Source of the DNA: Alphaproteobacteria bacterium
GTDB taxonomy: Bacteria > Pseudomonadota > Alphaproteobacteria > Rhizobiales > Beijerinckiaceae
Length of the DNA: 64,000 nt
Direction: 5' to 3'
Assembly: GCA_021325385.1 (NCBI GenBank)
Contig: JAJPHH010000079.1
Span: 27,560-91,559 of the forward strand
The notes beneath the pieces were generated by a model, which worked only from the letters and a program-made list of their open reading frames with translations, searched no databases and was not told the origin of the DNA. How positions within the stretch are numbered: position 1 is the stretch's first letter; every line of letters starts with the position of its first letter. Of the stretch, positions 1 to 8,155 are shown one piece after another. Made by a program: the position numbers and the translations under genes.

Positions 1-90
1 AGTCTTGCGCCGCAGGAAGAAGCGCCCGCCAACGGAGGCGTTCGTCGTCGCGGCAAAGGATGACGTCAACAGAGATCGCGCACGCCCCTT

Positions 91-840
91 TCAGTTCGGC
101 GCGGCGGCCTCGCCCAGCCGGCTCTTGCCTGCGCCGAGATAGAGATCGCGCATCAGACGCGAATCCCGCAACTCGGCGATCGCGTTGGCCGCGACGATCC
201 GCCCCGATTGCATCAGATAGCCGCGCTCCGCAACAGCAAGGGCCAGCGAAGCGTTCTGCTCGACGAGCAATACGGCCGCGCCGAAATTCTTGCGCAGATC
301 CGCAATTACGGATTGCACTTCCTTGACCATCAGGGGCGACAAGCCCAGCGAAGGCTCGTCGAGAAGGAGAAGGCGCGGCCGCGCCATGAGGCCGCGGGCG
401 ATGGCGAGCATCTGTTGCTGTCCGCCGCTGAGCGCGCCGCCCTTCTGGTCCCGCTTCTGCGCCAACACGGGAAAATAATACTCCATTCGGCGAATATCGG
501 CCTCGATCGCCTCGCGATCCTCTCGCGCGTAGGCGCCGAGCCGCAGATTTTCGCGAACCGTCAGGTCGGCGAAGATGCGCCGGCCTTCGGGAACCATGAC
601 GACGCCCGCCTTGGCAAGCTTGTCGGGCGGCAAGCGCGTCATGTCGCGCCCGGAGACGAGGATGGCGCCGCGCTTCGGCTTGACGACGCCGCAGATCGCG
701 CGGAGCAGCGTGGTTTTCCCGGCCCCGTTCGGACCCAATATGGTCGCGATCTCGCCTTCGCCGACAGAGAGCGAGACGTCGCGATTGACGGAGATTGCGC
801 CATAGGCGGTGTCGATATGAGCGATGTCCAGCAGGCTCAC
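91..840 (-). CDS. livF: ABC transporter ATP-binding protein LivF
   Basis: This is the second ATPase of a branched-chain amino acid-type ABC importer, hydrolysing ATP at the inner face of the cytoplasmic membrane. The 249-residue protein has Walker A GPNGAGKTT near residue 36, the signature LSGGQQQMLAIARGL, Walker B LLLLDEP and a switch His replaced by Q in LLVEQN, which is typical of LivF. The GTG at 840 is chosen because it overlaps the livG stop by 4 bases (GTGA) and the family similarity begins there; the open frame extends further upstream but inside livG. It is the last gene of the livKHMGF operon. The transported substrate is inferred only from family. Confidence 0.93.
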   Translation of the reverse strand: MSLLDIAHIDTAYGAISVNRDVSLSVGEGEIATILGPNGAGKTTLLRAICGVVKPKRGAILVSGRDMTRLPPDKLAKAGVVMVPEGRRIFADLTVRENLRLGAYAREDREAIEADIRRMEYYFPVLAQKRDQKGGALSGGQQQMLAIARGLMARPRLLLLDEPSLGLSPLMVKEVQSVIADLRKNFGAAVLLVEQNASLALAVAERGYLMQSGRIVAANAIAELRDSRLMRDLYLGAGKSRLGEAAAPN

Positions 841-1550
841 GTCGGCGCCCCGAGATAGACCTCCATCACCTTGCGGTCGTTCAGCACGTCCTCGGGTCGG
901 CCTTCCGCGATTTTTGCGCCGAAATCGAGCACGATGAGGCGCTGGCAAATCGACGTCATCAGGTTCATGTCGTGATCGATCAGGCAGACGCCGACGCCCA
1001 GCCCGGGCAAACGCCGAATGATGCCGGCGAGCTGCTCGGTCTCGCTGTCGTTGAGGCCCGCCGCAGGCTCGTCCAGGAGGAGAAGCCTGGGCCGCGCCGC
1101 CAGCGCCAGAGCAAGGCCGAGCCGGCGCAAATTGCCGAACGGCATCGAACCGGCGATTTCGTCCTCGCGGCCATCGAGGCCGACAAAGCGAAGCAGCGCG
1201 TCAGGCACCACGGCGCGCGTCCCGCTGCGAGCGCCGTGCTCGTGCGCAATCAGCGCGTTCTCGCGTACCGTGAGCGCGGGAAAGGACATTGCCTGCTGAA
1301 ATGTCCGGACAAGTCCCTTGCGCGCGATCTGATAGGCGGCCATGCCGCCGATCTCCTCGCCGAGCCAGCGGACGCTCCCTGCGCTCGGCTTGAGCGCGCC
1401 GGTGACGACATTGAACAGGGTCGTCTTGCCCGAGCCGTTGGGACCGACAATGCCGACGATGTCGTCGAGACCGACGGCGAGATCAATTCCGTCGAGCGCG
1501 ACGACGCCGCCGAACGTCTTGCGCAGTCCTTTCACTTCGAGCGCGATCAT
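837..1550 (-). CDS. livG: ABC transporter ATP-binding protein LivG
   Basis: First ATPase of the Liv-type importer, 237 residues. It begins MIALEVKGLRKTFGG and shows Walker A GPNGSGKTT, Walker B RLLLLDEPAAGLN and the switch histidine in CLIDHDMN. The signature region reads SMPFGNLRRLGLALALA, so the usual LSGGQ is replaced by a MPFGNLRR-type sequence; LivG proteins often have LSYGQQR here, and this one is more divergent. The ATG at 1550 overlaps the livM stop (ATGA), which implies translational coupling. The open reading frame running upstream through livM is a shadow frame and is not used. Confidence 0.92.
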   Translation of the reverse strand: MIALEVKGLRKTFGGVVALDGIDLAVGLDDIVGIVGPNGSGKTTLFNVVTGALKPSAGSVRWLGEEIGGMAAYQIARKGLVRTFQQAMSFPALTVRENALIAHEHGARSGTRAVVPDALLRFVGLDGREDEIAGSMPFGNLRRLGLALALAARPRLLLLDEPAAGLNDSETEQLAGIIRRLPGLGVGVCLIDHDMNLMTSICQRLIVLDFGAKIAEGRPEDVLNDRKVMEVYLGAPT

Positions 1551-2599
1551 GACCGGACCACACAGCGGCGGCACGACAGGTACAAATGCGCGAGTCCGGC
1601 CATGACCCCGCCGGGCAGAAGCAGAATGACCAGAATGAGCCCGACGCCATAGGCGATGCGGGCGTCGATCGGATCGAGGTTCAAGACTTCCGGCAGGAAG
1701 GTGACGATGAAAGCGCCCATCAAGGGACCGAGCAGCATGCGCGGGCCGCCGAGCATCACCATCAGCGCGATATAGACGCTCGGAAAGGCGCCGTAGAGAT
1801 CGGGCGAAATATGTTGGAGGAAATAGACTTGAACGAGACCGGCGACGCCGGCGAAGGCGCCGCTGATCATGAACGCGACGATCTTGTGCAGGCCGACATT
1901 GACGCCCAGCGCAGCGGCGAGCGTCTCGTTCTCGCGGATCGAGCGCAAGGTGCGGCCATAGGAAGAGGTCATGACGAGCCGCATCAGGCCGATGCTGGCG
2001 AGGACGAAGGCGGCGGCGAGGAGGTAGAGGTTCTGCAGCTTGCTGAAATTGACGCCGAAAACGGTTCCGATCGGCGCAATGTCCAGCCCAGTCGCCGCGC
2101 CGGTGAAAGCGCCGCCATTGGTCAGAACGATCGTGAACAAGCCGCAGAGCGCGAAGGTGATGATGACGAAGTGATGGCCGCCGACTCGCAGCGACGGCAG
2201 TCCGACCAGGCCGGCGACGGCCGCCGCCAGCAAAGCCGCGCAAGGCAGCGCCGCCCAGAAGCTCATGTCGAGGTCGCGCGCGAGGATCGCGCCCGCATAG
2301 GCGCCGACGCCCATCAGCGCGGCGTGCCCCACGGACATGATCCCCGCTTGCCCGAACAGGATGGCGAGGCCGCAAAGCGCGATCGTATTGACGCCCGTCG
2401 AGACGGCGAGCGACAGCAGCCGATAGCCCGGATGAAGCCAGGGCAGGCCGATCAGGAGCAGAAAGACCCCAGCCGGAACGATGGCGCGCTCCATCCATGT
2501 CAAGCGCGGCGCGCCGACGCTCCCGCCCTTCGCCGGCTCGGCTTGGGGAAGGTCGAGAGATTCGGTCTTGGCGAGGTCCATGCGCGCTCGGACGGTCAT
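1547..2599 (-). CDS. livM: Branched-chain amino acid-type ABC permease LivM
   Basis: Integral membrane permease of about 350 residues with some eight to ten hydrophobic segments and the LivM-typical stretch GQAGIMSVGHAALMGVGAYAGA. It pairs with LivH to form the transport channel. The cytoplasmic coupling region YGRTLRSIRENETLAAALGV is present. The start ATG at 2599 overlaps the livH stop by four bases (ATGA); about 35 residues precede the first membrane segment, normal for LivM. It lies between livH and livG with overlaps on both sides. Confidence 0.92.
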   Translation of the reverse strand: MTVRARMDLAKTESLDLPQAEPAKGGSVGAPRLTWMERAIVPAGVFLLLIGLPWLHPGYRLLSLAVSTGVNTIALCGLAILFGQAGIMSVGHAALMGVGAYAGAILARDLDMSFWAALPCAALLAAAVAGLVGLPSLRVGGHHFVIITFALCGLFTIVLTNGGAFTGAATGLDIAPIGTVFGVNFSKLQNLYLLAAAFVLASIGLMRLVMTSSYGRTLRSIRENETLAAALGVNVGLHKIVAFMISGAFAGVAGLVQVYFLQHISPDLYGAFPSVYIALMVMLGGPRMLLGPLMGAFIVTFLPEVLNLDPIDARIAYGVGLILVILLLPGGVMAGLAHLYLSCRRCVVRS

Positions 2600-3465
2600 A
2601 TCGCCTTGGGACCGGCTGTCCCGCCGAGAAGGCCCTGGGGCCTGAGCAGCAGGATGAGGATCATCAGCGCGAAGGAATAGGCCTCCGTCCATTCCGGCAG
2701 GCCGTAGCCGGCGCTGAGCCCATCCATGAGGCCGAGCACGAGTCCGGCGAGCACGGCGCCGGCCACATTGCCGAGCCCGCCGATCAGCGCCACGGCGAAG
2801 CCGCGCACCACGATCACGCTGCCGATGAAAGGGGTGATCGGAAAGAGCGCGATCATCATCGCCCCGCCCAATCCAGCCAGCGCGCTGCCATAAATGAAAA
2901 CGCCGGTGATGTAGCGGCGAACCGGAACGCCCATCAGCGCGGCGGTCTCCTGATCTGCGACGCTGGCGCGCAGCGCCAAGCCGTAGCGACTGCGCGAGAT
3001 CGCGAAAAAGGTGATCGCGACGACGACGGCGGTGATCAACACGACCGCTGCGCGCATCGCCACGATCCGCACGCCGCCAATCTCCCAGACGCTCGCCAGA
3101 GGTTGCGGGATCGCCTTTTGATAAGAATTCCAGAAGCGGATAACGACATGCTGCAGTACGACGATCAAACCGAGCGAAATGATGAAACCATTCATCGGCC
3201 GATCGAGCGTCAGCCGGAAGAGGCTGCGCTCGAGGACAAAGCCCAGCGCGCCGACCACCGCGACGGCGGCGGCCGCGCCGAGGAGAAAACCGCCGCCATG
3301 GCTGACGACGAGCCAGGTCGTCATGCCGCCGATCATCAGGAATTCGCCATGGGCAAAATTGATGATCCCGGTGAGCCCGAAGATCAAAGTGATGCCGATG
3401 CCGATGAGAATGATGACGCTGGCGACGGAAAGACTATTGATCAGTTGCTGCAGGAAGATTTCCAT
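2596..3465 (-). CDS. livH: Branched-chain amino acid-type ABC permease LivH
   Basis: Integral membrane permease, 289 residues, opening MEIFLQQLINSLSVASVIIL and carrying the LivH hallmark GLTGIINFAHGEFLMIGG near residues 30-47. Length and hydrophobic profile are normal for the family. It forms a heterodimer with LivM. It follows the binding-protein gene after a gap of about 109 bases and overlaps livM by four bases, so the permeases and ATPases are probably translated as one coupled unit. Confidence 0.93.
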   Translation of the reverse strand: MEIFLQQLINSLSVASVIILIGIGITLIFGLTGIINFAHGEFLMIGGMTTWLVVSHGGGFLLGAAAAVAVVGALGFVLERSLFRLTLDRPMNGFIISLGLIVVLQHVVIRFWNSYQKAIPQPLASVWEIGGVRIVAMRAAVVLITAVVVAITFFAISRSRYGLALRASVADQETAALMGVPVRRYITGVFIYGSALAGLGGAMMIALFPITPFIGSVIVVRGFAVALIGGLGNVAGAVLAGLVLGLMDGLSAGYGLPEWTEAYSFALMILILLLRPQGLLGGTAGPKAI

Positions 3466-3574
3466 CGGCCGCCCTTTGCATCGTCACCCGGTCCTTCTCG
3501 CGGACCGGCGAAAATCGTCCGCCGGTCCGGCCGCATGGGAGGCGACGACCTGGCCGGCGGATTCGGGCTTCGGC

Positions 3575-4810
3575 TCAGCCCGCATTGTCTCCCGGCGGCG
3601 GCTCGGCCGGCGGCTCTTCGACCGCGCATTCGAACTTGTCCGACGTTCCGGGCTTGACCAGACAGACCTCGGTCGCGAAGGTTACGCGATGCCGCTTGTC
3701 GAAATAAAGCGGGACCTTCGATACGACGCCCTGATATTTCATCTTTTCGATTTGCGCGACGACCTTGTCCGGATCGGTCGTTCCAGCCTCCTCCATCGCT
3801 TTCGCGTACCAATGGACGTAATCGTAGTAGAGGAGCGAAACCGAGGACTGTACGCCCTTGACCGCGCCGGCGGCGAAATAGCGATCGAAATAGCTCTTCG
3901 CCTCCGGGCTCGGCGGCGCGCCCCAGCACATCGGCACGCAGCTTAACGTCACGGGCGCAGTCGAGACGAGCTTGCGCTCCGCCCACACGCCCGGATCGAC
4001 TCCGAACAAGAAGTAGCCTTTGGCGACGTTGAGCTGGACCGCCTGCGGGAAGGCGATCAACGTGACATCGCCATTGTACCAGAAATGCACGGTGTCGGGA
4101 TTGAGGCTCTTGGCCCGCGTCAACAGCGGCGTGAAATCCGTCGTGCTCGGCGGATATTTGATCAGATCGACATGCTGGCCGTTCGCCTCGAGCGCCTTGA
4201 CATAATGTTCGGACAGATATTGGCCCGTCGCGTCGTCGGCGACGAACACGACCGCGTTCTTCAGCGGCTGGCCGATTTCCTTGCCGAGCAGCTTGAGAAC
4301 GCCGCGCGCGGTGCTGCCGCTGCGCTGAAATTCCGGCGGTTCGGTCTGGAACGTATAGTGCAGCGGGCCGCCCGGCGCGACGGACTGCTCGGTCAGAATG
4401 GCGCCGAGCGAGCTGTTGCCGGTGAATTGCAGCACTTTCGCCGGGCCGGTGATTTTGGTCATCGACACCGAGAAATCGTGCGACTCGGTGCCGTAAAGCG
4501 CATTGATGTTGTCGTCGTTGACAAGTTCGCGCCCGGCCGCGATGGCGACGTTCACGTCGGTGCGGTCGTCGCGGTTGAGAAGATCGAGCTTGAACGTCTT
4601 CCCGTCGATCTTGACGCCGCCGCCATCGTTGATCTCCTTGACGGCGAGGCTCACGCCCGCGCCGATCGTATTGCCAGCCGAGACGAAGGCGCCGGTCTGC
4701 GCGGCGACGACGCCGATTTTCACCCCGCCCTCGCTCTGAGCGAATGCGGGACCGGCGAGCGCGCTGAGCGCAAGCGCCAAGACGGCCCGCTCCTTCCATG
4801 CTGCGATCAC
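3575..4810 (-). CDS. Periplasmic substrate-binding protein of the Liv-type transporter
   Basis: Type I periplasmic binding protein of 411 residues that would deliver substrate to LivHM. An N-terminal Sec signal peptide (hydrophobic core AVLALALSALAG, cleavage after FAQ) is followed by VKIGVVAAQTGAFVSAGN, a typical LivK-like start of the mature protein. The GTG start at 4810 is chosen because AGGGAGGAAC lies about 5 bases upstream and the signal peptide begins there. The C-terminus is proline- and acid-rich. The mature protein has few cysteines, apart from SCVPMCWG and two near the end. The ligand cannot be read from sequence; it may be an amino acid, amide or aromatic acid. Confidence 0.88.
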   Translation of the reverse strand: MIAAWKERAVLALALSALAGPAFAQSEGGVKIGVVAAQTGAFVSAGNTIGAGVSLAVKEINDGGGVKIDGKTFKLDLLNRDDRTDVNVAIAAGRELVNDDNINALYGTESHDFSVSMTKITGPAKVLQFTGNSSLGAILTEQSVAPGGPLHYTFQTEPPEFQRSGSTARGVLKLLGKEIGQPLKNAVVFVADDATGQYLSEHYVKALEANGQHVDLIKYPPSTTDFTPLLTRAKSLNPDTVHFWYNGDVTLIAFPQAVQLNVAKGYFLFGVDPGVWAERKLVSTAPVTLSCVPMCWGAPPSPEAKSYFDRYFAAGAVKGVQSSVSLLYYDYVHWYAKAMEEAGTTDPDKVVAQIEKMKYQGVVSKVPLYFDKRHRVTFATEVCLVKPGTSDKFECAVEEPPAEPPPGDNAG

Positions 4811-4840
4811 GACCGTTCCTCCCTTTTGCCTTCTTGCCCG

Positions 4841-4853
4841 GTTGTATGACAAC
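4841..4853. promoter_or_regulatory. Candidate GntR/FCD operator
   Basis: GTTGT-ATG-ACAAC is a perfect 5-bp inverted repeat with a 3-bp centre, lying in the divergent promoter region between the liv operon (start 4810) and the aldo/keto reductase (start 4954). The core TTGTATGACAA closely matches TTGTCTGACAT at 6141-6151, just ahead of the GntR gene at 6157. FadR/FCD-type GntR repressors commonly bind short palindromes of this kind. Assignment to that regulator is inference. Confidence 0.45.
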
Positions 4854-4861
4854 CATATTCT

Positions 4862-4890
4862 CTGGTAAGTCGTCGGGCGGGAGCTGTCAA
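4862..4890 (-). promoter_or_regulatory. Predicted sigma-70 promoter of the liv operon
   Basis: On the minus strand a perfect -35 TTGACA (4885-4890) is followed after 17 bases by TACCAG (4862-4867), a modest -10. The start point would fall near 4855, directly beside the palindrome at 4841-4853, which fits repression by a bound regulator. Predicted from consensus only. Confidence 0.45.
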
Positions 4891-4953
4891 GATCGTCGGC
4901 GACGGCGCCTCGCCGTCCGCGCACGGGTTTTTGCGGCCTTATGGAGAAACGAA

Positions 4954-5940
4954 ATGCAATCGAGAGCGTTTGATTCGACCGGACGGATGGTCTCCGAAAT
5001 CGGCTTTGGCGCTTGGGCGATCGGCGCCGATTGGGGCAAGGTCGACGACGGCGAGGCGATCGCCGCCTTGCACGCGGCGCTCGATTCCGGCGTGACGTTC
5101 ATCGATACCGCGGACGTTTACGGCGACGGCCGGTCGGAGCGATTGATCGCCCGCGCCTTGAAGGAGCGCCGCGGCGATCGTCCCTTCGTTGCGACCAAAG
5201 CCGGCAAGCGCCTGGCGCAACAATCGGTATCGGGATACACGTACGAGAACTTGCGCGGTTGGATCGAGCGCAGCCTGAGCAATCTCGAAATGGACGCGCT
5301 CGACTTGGTCCAGCTCCATTGCCCGCCAACCGATCTTTACTATCATCCGGAAGTCTTCGACGCGCTCGATCGGCTCGTCGAAGAAGGAAAGATCCGCAAT
5401 TACGGCGTCAGCGTCGAGCGCGTCGAGGAGGCGCTCAAGGCGCTTGAATATGCGGGCGTGACCAGCGTCCAGATCATCTTTAATATTTTCCGCCAGCGCC
5501 CCAGCGAATACTTCTTCGATCGGGCCAAGAGCCGGAACGTCGCGGTGATCGCTCGCGTGCCGCTCGCCAGCGGCCTTTTATCCGGCAAATTCCGCGCAGA
5601 CACGAAGTTCGAGGCGAACGATCATCGACAGTATAATCGTCGAGGCGAAGCTTTCGATGTCGGCGAGACCTTTTCGGGCGTTCCCTACGAAGTTGGCTTA
5701 GCGGCGGTCGAGCGGATCAAAAAGCTTTTCGGGCCCGATGTGTCTTTGGCGCAAGTCGCGTTGCGCTGGATCTTGATGTTCGAGGCGGTCACAGTCGCGA
5801 TTCCTGGGGCGCGAAACGCCGCCCAAGCGCGGGCCAACTCCCAAGCCGCGGATCTCGCTCCTCTGACGCCGGCCGTCATGAACGAGCTCAAGACGATCTA
5901 CGAGCAGGACATCAAGAGCTACGTCCATCAACGATGGTGA
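4954..5940 (+). CDS. Aldo/keto reductase
   Basis: NAD(P)H-dependent oxidoreductase of the AKR family, 328 residues, cytoplasmic. The catalytic tetrad is visible: D51 and Y56 in FIDTADVYGDGRSE, K82 in FVATKAGK and H122 in LVQLHCPP. The C-terminal cofactor region ARWILMFEAVTVAIPGARN-like segment is intact. The start ATG at 4954 has GGAG 8-9 bases upstream. The ending KSYVHQRW is common in the bacterial subfamily that includes aldose dehydrogenases and reductases. It is divergent from the liv operon and next to sugar catabolic genes, so a sugar or sugar-lactone redox role is likely but the substrate is unknown. Confidence 0.88.
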   Translation: MQSRAFDSTGRMVSEIGFGAWAIGADWGKVDDGEAIAALHAALDSGVTFIDTADVYGDGRSERLIARALKERRGDRPFVATKAGKRLAQQSVSGYTYENLRGWIERSLSNLEMDALDLVQLHCPPTDLYYHPEVFDALDRLVEEGKIRNYGVSVERVEEALKALEYAGVTSVQIIFNIFRQRPSEYFFDRAKSRNVAVIARVPLASGLLSGKFRADTKFEANDHRQYNRRGEAFDVGETFSGVPYEVGLAAVERIKKLFGPDVSLAQVALRWILMFEAVTVAIPGARNAAQARANSQAADLAPLTPAVMNELKTIYEQDIKSYVHQRW

Positions 5941-6140
5941 GCACCGTCTCGGCGGGGCGATGAACGAACCGTGCTGGCGGCGGGCGCGGCCGTCGGGGCG
6001 GCGCGCGCTAACGATCATCCCTCGGAACCGAAGCCGGCGATCCGCGCCGCTTTCGCGCGCGAAGCGACTGCGCCACAGACCTCGCGGGCGGCCAGTTGAC
6101 AAACAGCTCTCAGTGGGATTGTCTAACTACAAAGCAAGAC

Positions 6141-6151
6141 TTGTCTGACAT
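6141..6151. promoter_or_regulatory. Candidate GntR/FCD operator before the GntR gene
   Basis: TTGTCTGACAT shares 9 of 11 positions with the operator candidate at 4842-4852. Nearby are TTGT(N6)ACAA at 6119-6132 and a half-site TGACAA just after the GTG start, so the regulator may bind a cluster of sites over its own start. A perfect -35 TTGACA lies at 6096-6101, though the -10 is weak. Confidence 0.4.
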
Positions 6152-6156
6152 GTTCC

Positions 6157-6894
6157 GTGACAACAATTAGCCCTCTGACCGCCGCCGAAGACCAGACGCC
6201 AAGCCCTACGGGCGGCCTCGTCGAGCAGGTCATGACGTCGATCAAGGAGCGAATGCGCTCCGAAAAACTGGCGCCGGGCGATCCCCTGCCGAGCGAAAAC
6301 GCTCTGGCGCTGGAGTTCGGCGTCTCACGGGCGGTCATCCGCGAAGCGTTCCGCTCGCTCGCGGCTCTCAAGCTTATCGATGTCGGCGGCGGACGGCGCG
6401 CCAGGGTCTCGGCGATCGACCCTGACGTGCTTGGCCTCGTTCTCGATCACGCGGTGCACACCAAGCAGATCACGATTCAGCAAATCTACGACGTGCGGCG
6501 CACGATCGAGATGCGCACGGTCGCCCTCGCCGCATTGCGCCGCGCCGACGACGAAGCGGCTTCGATCGTTGAACTCGCTGACGCAATGGCGCGCGACTTC
6601 GACAATCCCGATCACGTGATGCGGCACGATATCGCTTTCCACGAAGCGATCGCGCGCGCTTCGCGCAATCCGCTTTTCGCTCTCGTCGTCGGCTCATTTC
6701 ACATCGTGACGCGCCAGACCTGGGGAATCGGCTGGGCCAGCCGGCCGAATGACGCCGAGCGCATGGCGAGCGTCGCTTGCCACCGTTCGATCGCGCGCGC
6801 GATCGCCGACCGCGATCCGCGCGTCGCCGGCGCCGCGATGGCCGATCATTTCGACCTCTCGGTCAAGTGGCTTCTCGCCGCTGGCGTCAATTAA
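6157..6894 (+). CDS. GntR family transcriptional regulator, FCD type
   Basis: DNA-binding repressor of the FadR subfamily, 245 residues. Residues about 20-85 form the winged helix (LPSENALALEFGVSRAVIREAFRSLAALKLI), and the rest is the all-helical FCD ligand domain with metal-binding candidates in DIAFHEAIARAS and the late HRSI and DHFDLS histidines. FCD regulators of this kind usually sense a sugar acid. The GTG start at 6157 has no clear ribosome binding site; a later methionine in EQVMTSIKERMRS would remove little of the HTH. It heads the plus-strand operon up to 12604 and probably controls it and the divergent promoter near 4850. Confidence 0.85.
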   Translation: MTTISPLTAAEDQTPSPTGGLVEQVMTSIKERMRSEKLAPGDPLPSENALALEFGVSRAVIREAFRSLAALKLIDVGGGRRARVSAIDPDVLGLVLDHAVHTKQITIQQIYDVRRTIEMRTVALAALRRADDEAASIVELADAMARDFDNPDHVMRHDIAFHEAIARASRNPLFALVVGSFHIVTRQTWGIGWASRPNDAERMASVACHRSIARAIADRDPRVAGAAMADHFDLSVKWLLAAGVN

Positions 6895-6905
6895 GGGCGC
6901 GGTCC

Positions 6906-8108
6906 ATGAAAATTGCCGCCGTCGAGACGATCCGGATCAAAGAATTCGAAAATCTTCTTTGGCTGCGGGTTCATACAGACGAAGGCCTGGTCGGCCTTGG
7001 CGAGACCTTTCTGCTGCCGGCGACGGTCGAAGCCTATATTCACGAATTCCTGGCGCCGCGCGCGCTCGGTCGTGATCCTCTGGCGATCGACCGCTTCGCC
7101 CGGGACCTCACCGGCTATCTCGGCTTCCGGGCGACCGGCGCGGAAATTCGCGGCAATTCGGCCTTTGACATCGCGCTCTGGGACATTTTCGGCAAGGCGA
7201 CCGGACAGCCGCTCGCGCAACTGTTCGGCGGCTTCACCCGGCCGTCAATTCGCACCTACAACACCTGCGCTGGCTCGAACTATATGCGCACGGCCAAGGG
7301 GCAGAACACGGCGAACTGGGGGCTAGGCGCTCAGAAGAGGTACGACGATCTCGACGCGTTCCTCAATCGCGCCGATGAACTCGCCCAAGATCTTCTGTCG
7401 GAAGGAATCACGGCGATGAAGATCTGGCCGTTCGACCTCGCCGCCGAGAGGAATGACGGTCTATATATCAGCCGGGCTGAACTGAAATCCGCGCTCGAGC
7501 CGTTCGAGAAAATCCGCCGCGCCGTCGGCGATCGCATGGACATCATGGTCGAGTTTCACTCGCTTTGGCAATTGTTGCCGGCGATCGAGATCGCTCGCGC
7601 ATTGGCGCCGTTTCACGCCTTCTGGCACGAAGATCCTATCAAGATGGATAGTCTTGCCGATCTCAAGCGCTATGCCGCCGCCTCGATCGCGCCGATCTGC
7701 GCTTCTGAGACGCTCGGAACGCGCTCGGCGTTCAGGGACCTTCTCGAAACGGGCGCCGCTGGCGTCATCATGCTGGACATATCCTGGTGCGGCGGCCTTT
7801 CCGAGGCGCGCAAGATCGCCGCCATGGCGGAGGCCTGGCGTCTGCCTGTCGCTCCGCATGACTGCACCGGACCCGTCGTCCTCGCTGCGTCCACCCATCT
7901 GGCTCTCAACGCGCCGAACGCGCTCGTTCAGGAAAGCGTGCGCGCCTATCACCGCACCTGGTACCAAGACATCGCTGTCGGCCTTCCCGACATCAGCGGA
8001 GGCTTGATCAGCGTCGACCGCAAACCCGGCCATGGGGTCGAAATGCACCCCGATCTTACGAAACGATTCGCCGTCGAGCGCCGCTCCACGACGCTTGGCG
8101 ACGTGTGA
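6906..8108 (+). CDS. Enolase-superfamily (mandelate racemase/muconate lactonizing) sugar-acid dehydratase
   Basis: Predicted Mg-dependent enzyme of 400 residues, most likely dehydrating an aldonate to a 2-keto-3-deoxy acid. The capping domain is residues 1-120 and the TIM barrel follows. Metal ligands are E216 (VEFHS), E242 (WHEDP) and E268 (ASETLG); acid/base candidates are K172 (AMKIWPFD) and H318 (APHDCTGP). The KIW context replaces the usual KxK pair, so the chemistry resembles the dehydratase branches, not the racemases. The start ATG at 6906 follows the GntR stop by 11 bases. It is followed by a sugar importer, consistent with sugar-acid use. The exact substrate is unknown. Confidence 0.85.
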   Translation: MKIAAVETIRIKEFENLLWLRVHTDEGLVGLGETFLLPATVEAYIHEFLAPRALGRDPLAIDRFARDLTGYLGFRATGAEIRGNSAFDIALWDIFGKATGQPLAQLFGGFTRPSIRTYNTCAGSNYMRTAKGQNTANWGLGAQKRYDDLDAFLNRADELAQDLLSEGITAMKIWPFDLAAERNDGLYISRAELKSALEPFEKIRRAVGDRMDIMVEFHSLWQLLPAIEIARALAPFHAFWHEDPIKMDSLADLKRYAAASIAPICASETLGTRSAFRDLLETGAAGVIMLDISWCGGLSEARKIAAMAEAWRLPVAPHDCTGPVVLAASTHLALNAPNALVQESVRAYHRTWYQDIAVGLPDISGGLISVDRKPGHGVEMHPDLTKRFAVERRSTTLGDV

Positions 8109-8155
8109 GCTGGCGCTTGATCCAAAAAAAGCGCGCTTCGAGGGAGGAGAACGTC

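Noticed and set aside
837..2498. A 553-residue open frame covering livG and most of livM
   Set aside because: Only its last 237 residues are LivG. The upstream part is Arg-rich out-of-frame translation of livM, and the ATG at 1550 overlaps the livM stop as expected for a coupled operon.
2497..3657. Long plus-strand open frames opposite the liv genes
   Set aside because: Composition is rich in Arg, His and Asp without hydrophobic or domain pattern, as expected for antisense frames in GC-rich DNA.
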